From Novosphingobium sp. PC22D (GTDB lineage: Bacteria; Pseudomonadota; Alphaproteobacteria; Sphingomonadales; Sphingomonadaceae): a DNA stretch of 64,000 nucleotides. Position 1 is the first letter of the stretch. Every line of letters starts with the position of its first letter. The position numbers and the translations under genes are program-made. The stretch covers positions 124,001 through 188,000 of the forward strand of contig NZ_MWMO01000001.1 of assembly GCF_002556635.1 (NCBI RefSeq), in the 5' to 3' direction. A model generated the notes under the pieces. The model saw only the letters and a program-made list of their open reading frames with translations, did not search any database and was not told where the DNA came from. Positions 1 to 9,148 of this stretch are shown here, in pieces.

Positions 1-1094
1 CGAGCGAGCTGACCGCGAAGTACGGTAACGTCTCGAAGGCCAGCGTCGGCGCGATCCAGCGCCAGCTCCTCTCGCTCGACAGCCAGGGCGCGGCGATGTT
101 CTTCGGCGAGCCCGCGCTCGAGATCGACGATTTCATCCGCTGCGACGAGCAGGGGCGCGGCTATATCAACGTGCTCGCCGCCGACAAGCTGATGCGCAGC
201 CCCAAGCTCTACGCGACGTTCCTGCTCTGGCTTCTTGCCGAACTGTTCGAGTCGTTGCCCGAGGTCGGTGATCCGGAGAAGCCGCGGCTGGTGTTCTTCT
301 TCGACGAGGCGCACCTGCTGTTCGACGATGCGCCCAAGGCCTTGCAGGACAAGATCGAGCAGGTCGTCCGGCTGATCCGCTCGAAGGGCGTTGGCGTGTT
401 CTTCGTGACGCAGAACCCGATCGACGTGCCCGAGGACGTCGCCGGTCAGCTCGGCAACCGGGTGCAGCACGCGCTGCGTGCCTTCACGCCGCGCGACAAG
501 AAGGCGATCAAGGCGGCGGCCGAGACCTTCCGGATCAACCCCGAACTCGACGTGGAGGCGGCGATCACCGAACTCAAGGTCGGCGAGGCGCTCGTCTCCA
601 CGCTCGACGGTGACGGCGCGCCCTCGGTCGTGCAGCGCACGCTGATCGCGCCGCCGCGCTCGCGCCTCGGCCCGGTTACGCCCAAGGAACGCGCGATCGT
701 CCAGTCGGTCAGCCCGTTCGACGGCAAGTACGATACGCGGGTCGATCGCGAGAGCGCGGAGGAAGTGCTCGCCGCCAAGGCCGCCGACGCCGCCGCGACC
801 GCCGCGGAGGTGGAAGAGAAAGGCCGTGAGGAAGTCGCCAAGCGCGAGCGCCGCCACACCAGCCTGTGGGACGGGATCGGCGGCAGGATGGCCAAGGCCG
901 CCGTCGGCGCGGCCGCCGCGAGCGCGGGCTCGATCCTGGCGGGCAAGCTCCAGGGCCGGACCAGTCGCGCCAATCCAAAGGCGACCGCCGCCAGCGCCGC
1001 CGCCGGAACGCTCGGCTCGACGCTCGAAAAGGCGATCGGTATTCCCGGCATCGGCCGCTTCGCGCGAAACCTCATCGGCGGGTTGATGCGCTAG
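1..1094 (+). CDS. HerA/DUF853-type ATP-binding protein, 5' truncated
   Basis: C-terminal 363 or so residues of a gene that begins before the window; the open frame runs from base 3 and ends with TAG at 1094. The segment resembles the bacterial DUF853 (YjgR-like) P-loop ATPases related to HerA DNA translocases. A Walker B-like strand followed by DEAH ([10 protein letters not shown]) is seen near base 300, and the stretch reading [14 protein letters not shown] is typical of the sensor region of these ATPases. The tail (from about base 750) is Ala/Lys/Glu-rich, with a Gly/Ala-rich helix at the end. The Walker A lies upstream and is not visible. The M1 peptidase gene starts 3 nt downstream, so the two are probably co-transcribed. 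Function in the family is poorly defined; DNA translocation is inferred. Confidence 0.85.
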   Translation, partial: SELTAKYGNVSKASVGAIQRQLLSLDSQGAAMFFGEPALEIDDFIRCDEQGRGYINVLAADKLMRSPKLYATFLLWLLAELFESLPEVGDPEKPRLVFFFDEAHLLFDDAPKALQDKIEQVVRLIRSKGVGVFFVTQNPIDVPEDVAGQLGNRVQHALRAFTPRDKKAIKAAAETFRINPELDVEAAITELKVGEALVSTLDGDGAPSVVQRTLIAPPRSRLGPVTPKERAIVQSVSPFDGKYDTRVDRESAEEVLAAKAADAAATAAEVEEKGREEVAKRERRHTSLWDGIGGRMAKAAVGAAAASAGSILAGKLQGRTSRANPKATAASAAAGTLGSTLEKAIGIPGIGRFARNLIGGLMR

Positions 1095-1097
1095 CGA

Positions 1098-3764
1098 ATG
1101 ACGTTGTGGCGCCTTCTAATTCTTGCCGCGCTGGGGATCGTTGCGACGGTTCCGGCGTGGGGAAGCGATGCGCAGCCGATCGAAGTCCACGGCCTTCGCC
1201 CGCCCGCGCTGCCGCCGCTCGCCGCCAAGCTGGGCGACGAGGTCACGCCGCTCGCGGTGCGCCTCGATCTTACGGTCGATCCGGCGCAGTTCGAATTTTC
1301 CGGCGAAGTCGAGATCGACGTCGATCTCAGGGTGCCGGTCGACCACATCGATCTGCACGGCCGCAACCTGCGCGTTGCGAGCGTCCTGCTGCGCACCGCG
1401 AGCGGCCCGATCAAGGCGCGCTGGCGCCAGGTCAGCGCGTCGGGCCTCGCCCGCGTCGAACTGGACCGGACCGTGCCCGTCGGCCGCGCGACGCTGGAGA
1501 TCGCCTTTGCCGCCGACTTCGCCGACGGGCCTTCGGGGATGTTCCGGGGGAAAGTCGACGGCGCGTGGTATAGCTGGACGCAGTTCCAGTCGATTGATGC
1601 GCGCACCGCCTTTCCCGCCTTCGACGAGCCGCGCTTCAAGACGCCTTATACGACGGTCGTGCGCACGCCGCCCGGACTGGTCGCGGTCAGCAACGGCGCC
1701 GAACTCTCGCGAACACGCGAGGCCGGGCTCGACGTTCACCGTTTCGCCACCACCAAGCCGCTTCCCAGCTATCTCGTCGCGGTGATGACCGGACCCTTCG
1801 TGGTGCTCGAGGGCGAGGCGCCGCCGAGCCCGCAGCGGCCCCGGCCGCTGCCCATGCGCATCGTCTCGACGCCGCAGAATGCCGGCCACCTGCAATTCGC
1901 GCTCGACAATTCGGCGCGGATGATCGCGCTGCTCGAGGACTATTTCAACGAACCGATCCCGCTTGCCAAGCTCGACCAGGTGACATCGCCGATGCTGCCC
2001 GGTGCGATGGAGAACGACGGCGCGATCCTCTATCGCGACGACCTCATCGTGCTCGACGACGATGCTTCGGTAGCCCAGCAGCGCGAATTCGCGCGTGTCG
2101 TCGCGCACGAGCTGGCGCACCAGTGGTTCGGCAATCTCGTGACGCCCGCCTGGTGGGACGACCTCTGGCTGAGCGAGAGCTTCGCCAACGCCATGGGCTA
2201 CCACATCGGCGACGCCTGGCGGCCGGACCTCAACCTTCGATCAGCCGCGCTGGTCGAGGGCTTCAAGGCGATGGACACCGACGCGCTGCTCAGTGGCAGG
2301 CCGGTTCGCGAGGCGATAGAGACCGACGAGGGCATCGATGCCGCCTTCGATCCGATCACGTACGGCAAGGGTGGCCAGATCGTGGCGATGGTATCGAACT
2401 ACCTTGGCCCGGGCCAGTTCCGCGCGGGCGTGCGGCGCTACATCGACCGGCACCGCTATGGGTCGGCCACGAGCGACCAGCTCTTCGCGGCGATCGCCGA
2501 GGAAGCCGACGACCCCAGGATCGTCGGGGCCGCGCGGAGCTTTCTGGGTCAGCAAGGCGTTCCGCTGCTCGTCTTCCGCCGCGAGGGTGATCGCTTCCGC
2601 CTGTCGCAGCAGCGCTACGTGCCCTATGGCGTCGAACCGCGCGACGACCTGTGGACGATACCGATGTGCGCGCGGCGCGCGCAGGCAAGGCTGTGCCGCA
2701 TGCTCATCTCGCGCAATGACCAGTTCGAACTCGACGGCAACGGTCCGATCGTCCCCAATGCGCGGGGGGCGGGCTATTACCGCTTCGAACTGGCGGAGCG
2801 GAACTGGAAGGCGCTGATCCGGCACGCGGCCGACCTTAGCGGGGGCGAGGCGCTGGCGCTGGTCGATTCGCTCAAGGCCTCGATTCTCGCCGGTCGCGGC
2901 ACGATCGGGGAACTGGCGCTGCTGGCGCGCAAACTGCGCGACCATCCCGACAGCTATGCCGCCGACGCGCCCGACAAGGCGATGAGTTCGCTGGTCACGA
3001 TGGGCCTCGTCGACGCGACCGGGCGGTGGGGCTGGCGGCGCTTCCGCCAGAGGCTCTACCTCCCGCTGCTCAAGCGCTACGGCTTCGACCCGAGCGCGGG
3101 CGCCTATGCGGGCGAACCGGCCGAGCGCTCGCAGCGGCGGGTGCAAGTGGTCGCGGCGCTGCTCGGCACGCCGGGCGGCGGACGCCTGCGCGACAATCTG
3201 ATGGCGGCGGTCACCGCTTATCTCGCCGGAGACAAGCGCGCGCTCGACGAGACCTGGCTCGACCACGGGCTCGACCTCCATCTCTATTTCAACGGCGAGG
3301 CGGCGGCGCGCGAACTCGTCGAAAAAGCGCTCGCTTCCGACGATCCGGTGTTTCGCCCCGAAGCGCTCGCGGCGGCGTCGCGCACCGGCGACAAGGACGT
3401 GTCCGCCTGGCTGCTCGATCTCAAGGACCCGCGACTGCGCGAAAGCGAGCGGCAGGAGATCGTCGAGGGCGTCATGGCGCGCAGCGCGACGCGCGAACTC
3501 GGCTACGCGTGGATCCTGCGCCATCTCGACGCGCTGCTCGAAGGCTCGAGCGGGGTCTACTACGCTTCGCGGCTGCCGCGCGCGCTGGGGCATTTCTGCT
3601 CGCGCGACTGGGCCGAGCGGATCGCCGAAGAGATGCGACCGCGTTTCGCACTGACTTCGGGCGCGACCGAACTCGAACGCTCGATCGAGCGGGTGCGCAA
3701 TTGCGGCGCGCTCGACCGCGAACTCGGAGCGGTGATCTCCGAGGAGTTTCGTGACCTCAAGTGA
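1098..3764 (+). CDS. M1 family zinc aminopeptidase, exported
   Basis: An 888-residue aminopeptidase N-like metalloprotease that removes N-terminal residues from peptides. The first 22 or so residues form a signal peptide ending near AWGS, so it should act in the periplasm. The exopeptidase motif GAMEN is at residues 302-306. The zinc site HELAH is at 337-341, with the third ligand E360 eighteen residues further on (LWLSESFAN). The C-terminal half is a long helical ERAP1-like domain, which accounts for a length normal for the family. It starts 3 nt after the upstream ATPase stop codon. Its last 8 bases overlap, tail to tail, with the end of the histidine kinase gene on the other strand. Confidence 0.93.
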   Translation: MTLWRLLILAALGIVATVPAWGSDAQPIEVHGLRPPALPPLAAKLGDEVTPLAVRLDLTVDPAQFEFSGEVEIDVDLRVPVDHIDLHGRNLRVASVLLRTASGPIKARWRQVSASGLARVELDRTVPVGRATLEIAFAADFADGPSGMFRGKVDGAWYSWTQFQSIDARTAFPAFDEPRFKTPYTTVVRTPPGLVAVSNGAELSRTREAGLDVHRFATTKPLPSYLVAVMTGPFVVLEGEAPPSPQRPRPLPMRIVSTPQNAGHLQFALDNSARMIALLEDYFNEPIPLAKLDQVTSPMLPGAMENDGAILYRDDLIVLDDDASVAQQREFARVVAHELAHQWFGNLVTPAWWDDLWLSESFANAMGYHIGDAWRPDLNLRSAALVEGFKAMDTDALLSGRPVREAIETDEGIDAAFDPITYGKGGQIVAMVSNYLGPGQFRAGVRRYIDRHRYGSATSDQLFAAIAEEADDPRIVGAARSFLGQQGVPLLVFRREGDRFRLSQQRYVPYGVEPRDDLWTIPMCARRAQARLCRMLISRNDQFELDGNGPIVPNARGAGYYRFELAERNWKALIRHAADLSGGEALALVDSLKASILAGRGTIGELALLARKLRDHPDSYAADAPDKAMSSLVTMGLVDATGRWGWRRFRQRLYLPLLKRYGFDPSAGAYAGEPAERSQRRVQVVAALLGTPGGGRLRDNLMAAVTAYLAGDKRALDETWLDHGLDLHLYFNGEAAARELVEKALASDDPVFRPEALAAASRTGDKDVSAWLLDLKDPRLRESERQEIVEGVMARSATRELGYAWILRHLDALLEGSSGVYYASRLPRALGHFCSRDWAERIAEEMRPRFALTSGATELERSIERVRNCGALDRELGAVISEEFRDLK

Positions 3765-5175
3765 GCGGCAGTTCGATCCGCGCACGCAGTCCGGCGACGC
3801 CGCCGTCGGCGGCGATGCGGTTGGCGAGCGTCAGCGCGCCGCCGTGCTGCTCGGCGATGGCGCGGGCCAGCGCCAGTCCGAGACCCGCGCCGCCGGTTTC
3901 GGTGTTGCGCGAGGGATCGCCACGCGCGAACGGCTCCATCATCGCCTCGATGCGATCCTCGGAAATGCCGGGACCGTCGTCTTCCACCTCGATCACCGCC
4001 TTGCCCACTTCGCGCCGCAGGCTCACCCGCGCGGTCCTGCCGTAGCGCAGGGCGTTGCCGATCAGGTTGCGCAAGGCACGGCGCAGCCAGGTCGGCCGCA
4101 GTTCGAGCACGATGCGCTCGGCCTCGCCCAGTTCGACCGGCTCGCCCATGTCCTCGTAGTCCTCGACGATCGAAGCGACGAAGGCGGAAAGTTCCGAGCG
4201 TTCGAGCGGATCGCTCGGACGCCCGACGCGTGCGAGCGAGAGGATGTCATCGAGCGTGCGCACGATGTCCTCGATGGTGCGCGCCATGCGTTCGCGCTCG
4301 TGCGAATCCTCGACCGATTCGATCCGTACCCGTAGCGCGGCGAGCGGGGTCTTGAGATCGTGGCCGATCGCGCCGAGCATGACGTCCTTCTCGTCGAGCA
4401 GCGCGACGATGCGCGCTTCCATTGCATTGTGCGCCACGATCAGCCGGCGCATGTCGTCGGGCCCGGCGGGCGGGACCTGCCCGGCGAGATCCTGCGTCGC
4501 CGCGAAGGTCTCGACGCGCCGGGTCAGCGTCGCCAGCGGCCGCGTGATGCGCCGCAGGATCAGCGCGATCGCGCCCATCAGTACGAGGTAGATGGTCAGC
4601 GTCTGCAGCAGCAGCGGCACCACCAGTTCGGCCTCGATGCGCGGCGTGCGCACCCGCGCAGTCATCCACGGCGCGCCCTCGCCCGTGCGTATGCTGACCA
4701 GCAGCAGGTGGTCGCCGAAGCGATCGGGCGGAGGATTGGGTATGGTCTCGAAGCGCTCGGCGCGTCTCTGCTCGTGGCGCAGGGCGGCCGCATCATCGCC
4801 GACGCGCCGGTGCGTGACGACGATATCGCGGGCGACGATGCCCTGGTCGCGCAGGATGGCGGCGATATCCTCTTCGAGTTCCGCGTCGCGCACTTCGCCA
4901 GCCCGCACTGGGGATTCCCGCGTATAGAGCACCGGAATGCCGCGGCCCCGATGGCCGGTCATCGGGCCGGGCGCGCCGCGGTGCCATCCGCGCGTCCTGG
5001 AATCGCGCGACACCATCGCCAGCTTGAAGGCCGCCGCGTTGACCATCGCGCCCTCGAAGCGGGCGCTTTGCGCACGATAGACGAGCACGGCGCCCAGCCC
5101 CTGGACGAGCAGCAGCGCGCCCGCGACCGCGAGCAGCATCTGCCCCATCAGGCTGCGCGGCCGGAAAATACGCAC
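3757..5175 (-). CDS. Sensor histidine kinase, HAMP-HisKA-HATPase
   Basis: A 472-residue inner-membrane sensor kinase, partner of the adjacent OmpR-type regulator. The GTG start at 5175 shares one base with the regulator's TAG stop (TAGTG), showing translational coupling. A first membrane helix (about residues 10-30) is followed by a periplasmic loop of about 120 residues, a second helix (about 145-170), HAMP, HisKA with the phospho-acceptor H272 in IGHDLKTP, and a HATPase domain with N box NLIGNALRYG, G1 box DDGPGI and G2 box GAGLGLALA. No known ligand-binding fold is recognisable in the loop, so the stimulus is unknown. Many bases upstream of 5175 stay open in this frame but lie inside the regulator gene. 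Confidence 0.93.
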   Translation of the reverse strand: MRIFRPRSLMGQMLLAVAGALLLVQGLGAVLVYRAQSARFEGAMVNAAAFKLAMVSRDSRTRGWHRGAPGPMTGHRGRGIPVLYTRESPVRAGEVRDAELEEDIAAILRDQGIVARDIVVTHRRVGDDAAALRHEQRRAERFETIPNPPPDRFGDHLLLVSIRTGEGAPWMTARVRTPRIEAELVVPLLLQTLTIYLVLMGAIALILRRITRPLATLTRRVETFAATQDLAGQVPPAGPDDMRRLIVAHNAMEARIVALLDEKDVMLGAIGHDLKTPLAALRVRIESVEDSHERERMARTIEDIVRTLDDILSLARVGRPSDPLERSELSAFVASIVEDYEDMGEPVELGEAERIVLELRPTWLRRALRNLIGNALRYGRTARVSLRREVGKAVIEVEDDGPGISEDRIEAMMEPFARGDPSRNTETGGAGLGLALARAIAEQHGGALTLANRIAADGGVAGLRARIELPLT

Positions 5176-5906
5176 TAGTCTTCCCGGGTGAGGCGGCGCA
5201 CGTCGGCCGCGAGCATGTAGCCGCCGCCCCACACGGTCTGGATGAGCTGCGGATTGCGGCTGTCGGCCTCGACCTTGCGGCGTAGCCGGCTGACCTGGTT
5301 GTCGACGGCACGATCGAACAGATGCGCCTCGCGTCCCTGGACCATGTCGAGCAGGCGATCGCGGTCGAGCACTTGCCGGGGATGTTCGAGAAAGGCCATG
5401 AGCAGGCGGAATTCCACCGACGAGATGGCGACGACGGCGCCTTCGGGGTCGGTCAGGCGCCGCTTGAGCGGATCGAGCTGCCAGCCTTCGAATTCGAACA
5501 CCTCGTCCTCGCCCGAATGCGGCGCGGCGCGGCCGGCGCGGCGCAGCACGCTGCGGATGCGCGCGACCAGCTCGCGCGGTTCGAACGGTTTGACGACATA
5601 GTCGTCGGCGCCGATCTCGAGTCCGATGATGCGATCGGTCGCCTCGCCCCTGGCGGTGATGAAGATCACCGGAATGTCGCGGCTCTCGACGAGATGGCGG
5701 CACAGCGAGAGGCCGTCCTCGCCGGGCATCATGATGTCGAGCAGCACGAGAGCGGGGCGTTCCTCGCGCAAGCGGCTGCGCGCATCCGCCGCGCTGGCTG
5801 CCTCGGTCACGACGAACCCCTGGCGCGAGAGATACTCGGCCAGGGGTTCGCGCAGCGAGGCCTCGTCATCGATAAGCAGCAGCCTGGGCGAAGCGGGCTC
5901 GTTCAT
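5175..5906 (-). CDS. OmpR-family response regulator
   Basis: A 243-residue two-component regulator. The receiver domain has the acidic pair D13-D14, the phosphorylation site D57 (LLDIMMPGEDG) and the conserved Lys in YVVKPFEP. The C-terminal half is an OmpR/PhoB winged helix (EFRLLMAFLEHP, then VDNQVSRLRRKVE). ATG at 5906 is preceded by GAGGA. The gene lies between the EF-hand protein gene (24 nt upstream) and the kinase (1-nt overlap), all on the minus strand, so the three are likely one transcription unit. Confidence 0.95.
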   Translation of the reverse strand: MNEPASPRLLLIDDEASLREPLAEYLSRQGFVVTEAASAADARSRLREERPALVLLDIMMPGEDGLSLCRHLVESRDIPVIFITARGEATDRIIGLEIGADDYVVKPFEPRELVARIRSVLRRAGRAAPHSGEDEVFEFEGWQLDPLKRRLTDPEGAVVAISSVEFRLLMAFLEHPRQVLDRDRLLDMVQGREAHLFDRAVDNQVSRLRRKVEADSRNPQLIQTVWGGGYMLAADVRRLTRED

Positions 5907-5930
5907 CGTGGGTCCTCGGGCAGTGGCGGA

Positions 5931-6524
5931 TCAGTTCGAAGACCCGCCCGTGCGATTCTGCTTCCACTTGGCGCGCATCGCGTCGCGCGCGGCCTTGCGC
6001 TCTTCCGGCGTGACCTTGCCGTCGCCGTTGCCGTCCATCATCGCGAAGTGCTTGGCGACGGCGGCGTCGAACTCGGCCTTGGTGACGGCGCCGTCGTTGT
6101 CGGCGTCGGCCATCTTGCCCATCATCATGCCGCCGTGACGGCCCATGCCGCCGCGAAGACCGCGGCCCTGGCCCATCATCTTGGCGGACGGACCGTCGCC
6201 GCGCTTCATGCCCTTGCCGTGACGGCCCGAGTGGTCTTGCGACATGAATTCTTCGCGCGAGATCGATCCGTTGCCGTCGCTGTCGAGTCCGGCGAACATC
6301 TTTTCCTTGCGCTGCTGCATGGCCGCCGCGCGGTCGCTCTGGTCGAGCTTGCCGTCCTTGTTCACGTCCATGCGGGTGAACATCGCGTCGGCCTGGGCGA
6401 CGGCTTCGGCCTGGGTGACGGTGCGGTCACGGCCGGGGGCCGGGCGCGCATTGTCCTGCGCGGCCATGGCGGTTCCGGCCGTGGCCAGCGCGATCGCGGC
6501 GGCGCCGATAGTCAGTATCTTCAT
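5931..6524 (-). CDS. Exported EF-hand calcium-binding protein
   Basis: A 197-residue secreted protein with a clear signal peptide (cleavage near AMA/AQD, residues 20-22). Four canonical EF-hand loops are readable: D53-D64 (DVNKDGKLDQSD), D81-E92 (DSDGNGSISREE), D140-E151 (DADNDGAVTKAE) and D164-E175 (DGNGDGKVTPEE). Between loops 2 and 3, residues 98-138 form a Gly/Met/His/Lys-rich linker. This makes it a likely periplasmic calcium-binding or calcium-sensing protein. Its position as first gene before a response regulator and sensor kinase suggests it is either a target or an accessory sensor of that system; this link is an inference from gene order. Confidence 0.9.
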   Translation of the reverse strand: MKILTIGAAAIALATAGTAMAAQDNARPAPGRDRTVTQAEAVAQADAMFTRMDVNKDGKLDQSDRAAAMQQRKEKMFAGLDSDGNGSISREEFMSQDHSGRHGKGMKRGDGPSAKMMGQGRGLRGGMGRHGGMMMGKMADADNDGAVTKAEFDAAVAKHFAMMDGNGDGKVTPEERKAARDAMRAKWKQNRTGGSSN

Positions 6525-6725
6525 CTCATCTCTCTCCGGTTGCGACCCCTGGTGAGGGGAGGGGGAATTTGCCAGTGAAAGCCGCGGGGTGGGGGAAGGG
6601 AGGGGAATGCCCCGCGACTTTCTGAGCCTGGTTCTAGTCCCTTGTTGTCGCGCACTTATGCCGGTTGCCCGCTACTTTGTCGCGAATTGTCTCACTTTGA
6701 CGGACCCGTTCATCGCAGCGCAAAT

Positions 6726-7127
6726 TCAACGCGCGCGGTTCTGCGTGCCCGCTCCCGGAGTGATGAACAGCACCGTGGCGCTGACGGGGACGTCGGCGGT
6801 GTGCCAGACGCCCGCCGGATTTACGAGGTACTCGCCCGGGCCGAGCGCCTCGGAATGGAAGCGGCCCTCGTCCAGTTCCTGGATGAGCGTGATCTCTCCT
6901 GCGAGGCATATCACCACTTCCTCGCCCAGAGGATGGCTTTCCCAGCTCGGCCAGTCGCTGGTGAAACTGTGCAGCGAGACCAGCCGACCCTCGGCGCTGT
7001 CGTCCGCGACGCGCGCGGCGTAATCCTGGTACCAGTCTGCCCCGGTGAACTCGGGCTGCGGTATCGCCTTGGCGCCGAGACCGAGATGGATCGGAAACCG
7101 TTCGAGCGCGCGCGCGGAATGCGTCAT
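6726..7127 (-). CDS. Cupin-domain protein
   Basis: A small beta-barrel protein of 133 residues if it starts at ATG 7127; an in-frame GTG at 7157 would add ten residues. The cupin signature is seen as WPSWESHPLGEEVVICLAGEITL followed by LGPGEYLVNPAGVWHTADV, with His and Glu residues that can bind a metal. The substrate is unknown. ATG at 7127 overlaps by ATGA the stop of a 40-codon reading frame (7124-7246) that has a better ribosome binding site, so translation may be coupled. It lies downstream of the Xaa-Pro aminopeptidase on the same strand. Confidence 0.82.
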   Translation of the reverse strand: MTHSARALERFPIHLGLGAKAIPQPEFTGADWYQDYAARVADDSAEGRLVSLHSFTSDWPSWESHPLGEEVVICLAGEITLIQELDEGRFHSEALGPGEYLVNPAGVWHTADVPVSATVLFITPGAGTQNRAR

Positions 7128-7246
7128 GGCGCCGCCGGCAGGCGGATCGCGTTCCACGGGCCGCCGTGCGCCATTCTGATCGCATCGCAGGACCGGGCCG
7201 CCTGCGCGCGGTCGTGGGTCCGGACCGCTACCGGCGCTACAGACAT
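7124..7246 (-). CDS. Possible 40-residue ORF coupled to the cupin gene
   Basis: A short frame between the aminopeptidase stop (7269) and the cupin start. ATG at 7246 has a good ribosome binding site (GGGAGAT, 5-6 nt upstream). Its TGA overlaps the cupin ATG at 7124-7127, which is the geometry of a coupled gene pair. The predicted peptide begins MSVAPVAVRTHDRAQ and has no motif that I recognise. It could be a translated leader that delivers ribosomes to the poorly primed cupin start, the remnant of a longer cupin N terminus, or chance. Confidence 0.35.
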   Translation of the reverse strand: MSVAPVAVRTHDRAQAARSCDAIRMAHGGPWNAIRLPAAP

Positions 7247-7268
7247 CGTATCTCCCTTTCCGATCCCC

Positions 7269-9089
7269 CTAGAGTGGCTCGCATTGTGCATCGAGCCATT
7301 CGCGATCCGCACCGTCAAGCTGCGGGCCGATCACATCGCGCACGCGGTCGTGATAGGCGTTCCACCAGGCGATTTCCTGGTCCGAGAGCAGCGCGGGCTC
7401 GACGAGATCGCGGCAGATCGGCACGAAGGTCAGCGTCTCGAAGCCGAAGAAGTCACTCTCGGCGCCCGCGATCTCGCGCGGCTCGACGAGCACCAGGTTC
7501 TCGATGCGGATGCCGTATTCGCCGGCCTTGTAGTAGCCGGGTTCATCCGAGAGGATCATGCCGGGCAGCAGTTCCTGGTCGGTGCCGGGCTGCCCGCCCG
7601 AGGCCTTGGCGATGCGCTGCGGCCCTTCGTGGACCGACAGGAAGCTGCCGACGCCGTGGCCGGTGCCGTGCGCGTAGTCGAGCCCGGCCGCCCAGAGGAA
7701 CTGGCGAGCAAGCACGTCGAGCTGGCTGCCGTTGGTGCCGCGCGGGAAGACCGCCGTGGCGATCGCGATGTGCCCCTTGAGCACGCGGGTGAAGCGGTCC
7801 TTCACTTCGGCGGGCGGTGCGTCGGGCCCGATCCAGACGGTGCGGGTGATGTCGGTCGTGCCCGCCGGATACTGCCCGCCCGAATCGACGAGATAGACGC
7901 TGTTCGGCTCGATCGCGCGGTTGGTGTCCTCGCTCACCTTGTAGTGGCACAGTGCGCCGTTGGGGCCAGTCGCGGAGATCGTGTCGAACGAGAGGTCGCG
8001 CAAGTCGCCGCAGGCTTCGCGCTGCGCCTGGAGCCGGTCGGCGGCGATGATCTCGTCGATGCCGCCCTTCGGCGCCTCGCTCACGACCCAGCGCAGGAAG
8101 CGGCTGACGGCGGCGCCGTCGCGCGCCTGCGCGTCGCGCTGGCCCTGCTGCTCGACCGGGTTCTTGATCGCCTTGGGCAGCACCGTCGGGTCGCGCTCCT
8201 CGACGATCGCCGCGCCCGCGTCCTTGAGCGCGGCGAAGATCGCGCTCACCGCGCGTTCGGGATCGACCGCGACGCGCTTGCCCGAGAGCCCCTCGAGCGC
8301 GGGGACGAAAGCCTCGCGCGGCTGGATGCGCACGGCATTGCCGAGGTGCTGGCGCAGCGCGGGCGTGACCTTTTCCTCGGCGATGAACAGGTCGGCGGTG
8401 CCGTCGGCATGGGCGAGCACGAACGACAGCGCGACGGGCGTGCGGTTCACGTCGCTGCCGCGAATGTTGAGCAGCCAGGCGATCGAATCGAGCGCGGAGA
8501 TCACCGCCGCGTCGAGCCCGCGCTCGCCGAGCCACTCGGAGACGGCCTCGCGCTTGGCCTGGCTCGAAACGCCCGCGAACTCGTCGGCGTGGACCAGGGC
8601 AGGCGCGGGCGAGGGAGCGGGCTGGTCATCCCAGATCGCGTCGATCGGGTTGGTCTCCACCGCGACCAATTCGCCGCCGCGCTCGGCCATCGCCTTGGCC
8701 GTTGCCTCGACCCAGCCCTTGCCATGCAGCCAGGCGTCGTAGCCGATTCGCGCGCCTTTGGGCGCATGGGCCGAGAGCCAGCGGGACACGTTTGTCTGCG
8801 GCACGCTCTCGTAGGCGTAGAGACGACCGTCGACCTGGTCGCGCACCTGGATGGTATAGCGCCCGTCGACGAAGATCGCCGCCGAGGGCGACAGCGAGGG
8901 GTCGGTCAGCACCACCGCGCTCCCCGCCGAGCCGCCGAATCCGGTCAGCCATTCGAGCCGCTGCGCATAGTCGCCGACATATTCGCTCATGTGCTCGTCC
9001 GAGATCGGGACGACGAAACCGTCGAGTCCCTGTCGGGCCAGCTGCTTGCGCAAGGCGTCGAGGCGGGCTTCGTGCGTGTTCATCAGCAT
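7269..9089 (-). CDS. Xaa-Pro aminopeptidase (M24B, aminopeptidase P)
   Basis: A 606-residue cytosolic metallopeptidase that releases N-terminal residues preceding proline. Two creatinase-like N-terminal domains are followed by a pita-bread catalytic domain. The metal-binding residues are readable: D402 and D413 (VDSGGQYPAGTTDITRT), the His of GTGHGVGSFLSVHEGP, and the Glu residues of LSDEPGYY and RIENLV. I chose ATG 9089, with AGGGA about 10 nt upstream; a second ATG lies at 9083. The open frame continues to 9164, but that extension overlaps the divergent oligopeptidase gene and looks random. Length fits the long, three-domain APP group. Confidence 0.93.
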   Translation of the reverse strand: MLMNTHEARLDALRKQLARQGLDGFVVPISDEHMSEYVGDYAQRLEWLTGFGGSAGSAVVLTDPSLSPSAAIFVDGRYTIQVRDQVDGRLYAYESVPQTNVSRWLSAHAPKGARIGYDAWLHGKGWVEATAKAMAERGGELVAVETNPIDAIWDDQPAPSPAPALVHADEFAGVSSQAKREAVSEWLGERGLDAAVISALDSIAWLLNIRGSDVNRTPVALSFVLAHADGTADLFIAEEKVTPALRQHLGNAVRIQPREAFVPALEGLSGKRVAVDPERAVSAIFAALKDAGAAIVEERDPTVLPKAIKNPVEQQGQRDAQARDGAAVSRFLRWVVSEAPKGGIDEIIAADRLQAQREACGDLRDLSFDTISATGPNGALCHYKVSEDTNRAIEPNSVYLVDSGGQYPAGTTDITRTVWIGPDAPPAEVKDRFTRVLKGHIAIATAVFPRGTNGSQLDVLARQFLWAAGLDYAHGTGHGVGSFLSVHEGPQRIAKASGGQPGTDQELLPGMILSDEPGYYKAGEYGIRIENLVLVEPREIAGAESDFFGFETLTFVPICRDLVEPALLSDQEIAWWNAYHDRVRDVIGPQLDGADREWLDAQCEPL

Positions 9090-9148
9090 GGCGTGTCTGT
9101 CCCTGGCAAATGTGCGTCTGGCTTGCGGGTCTGAAGTACGCAACATAG

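Noticed and set aside
6583..6616. CGCGGGG/CCCCGCG inverted repeat after the cupin gene
   Set aside because: Seven pairs with a 20-nt G-rich loop and no T-run; too weak for a terminator call.
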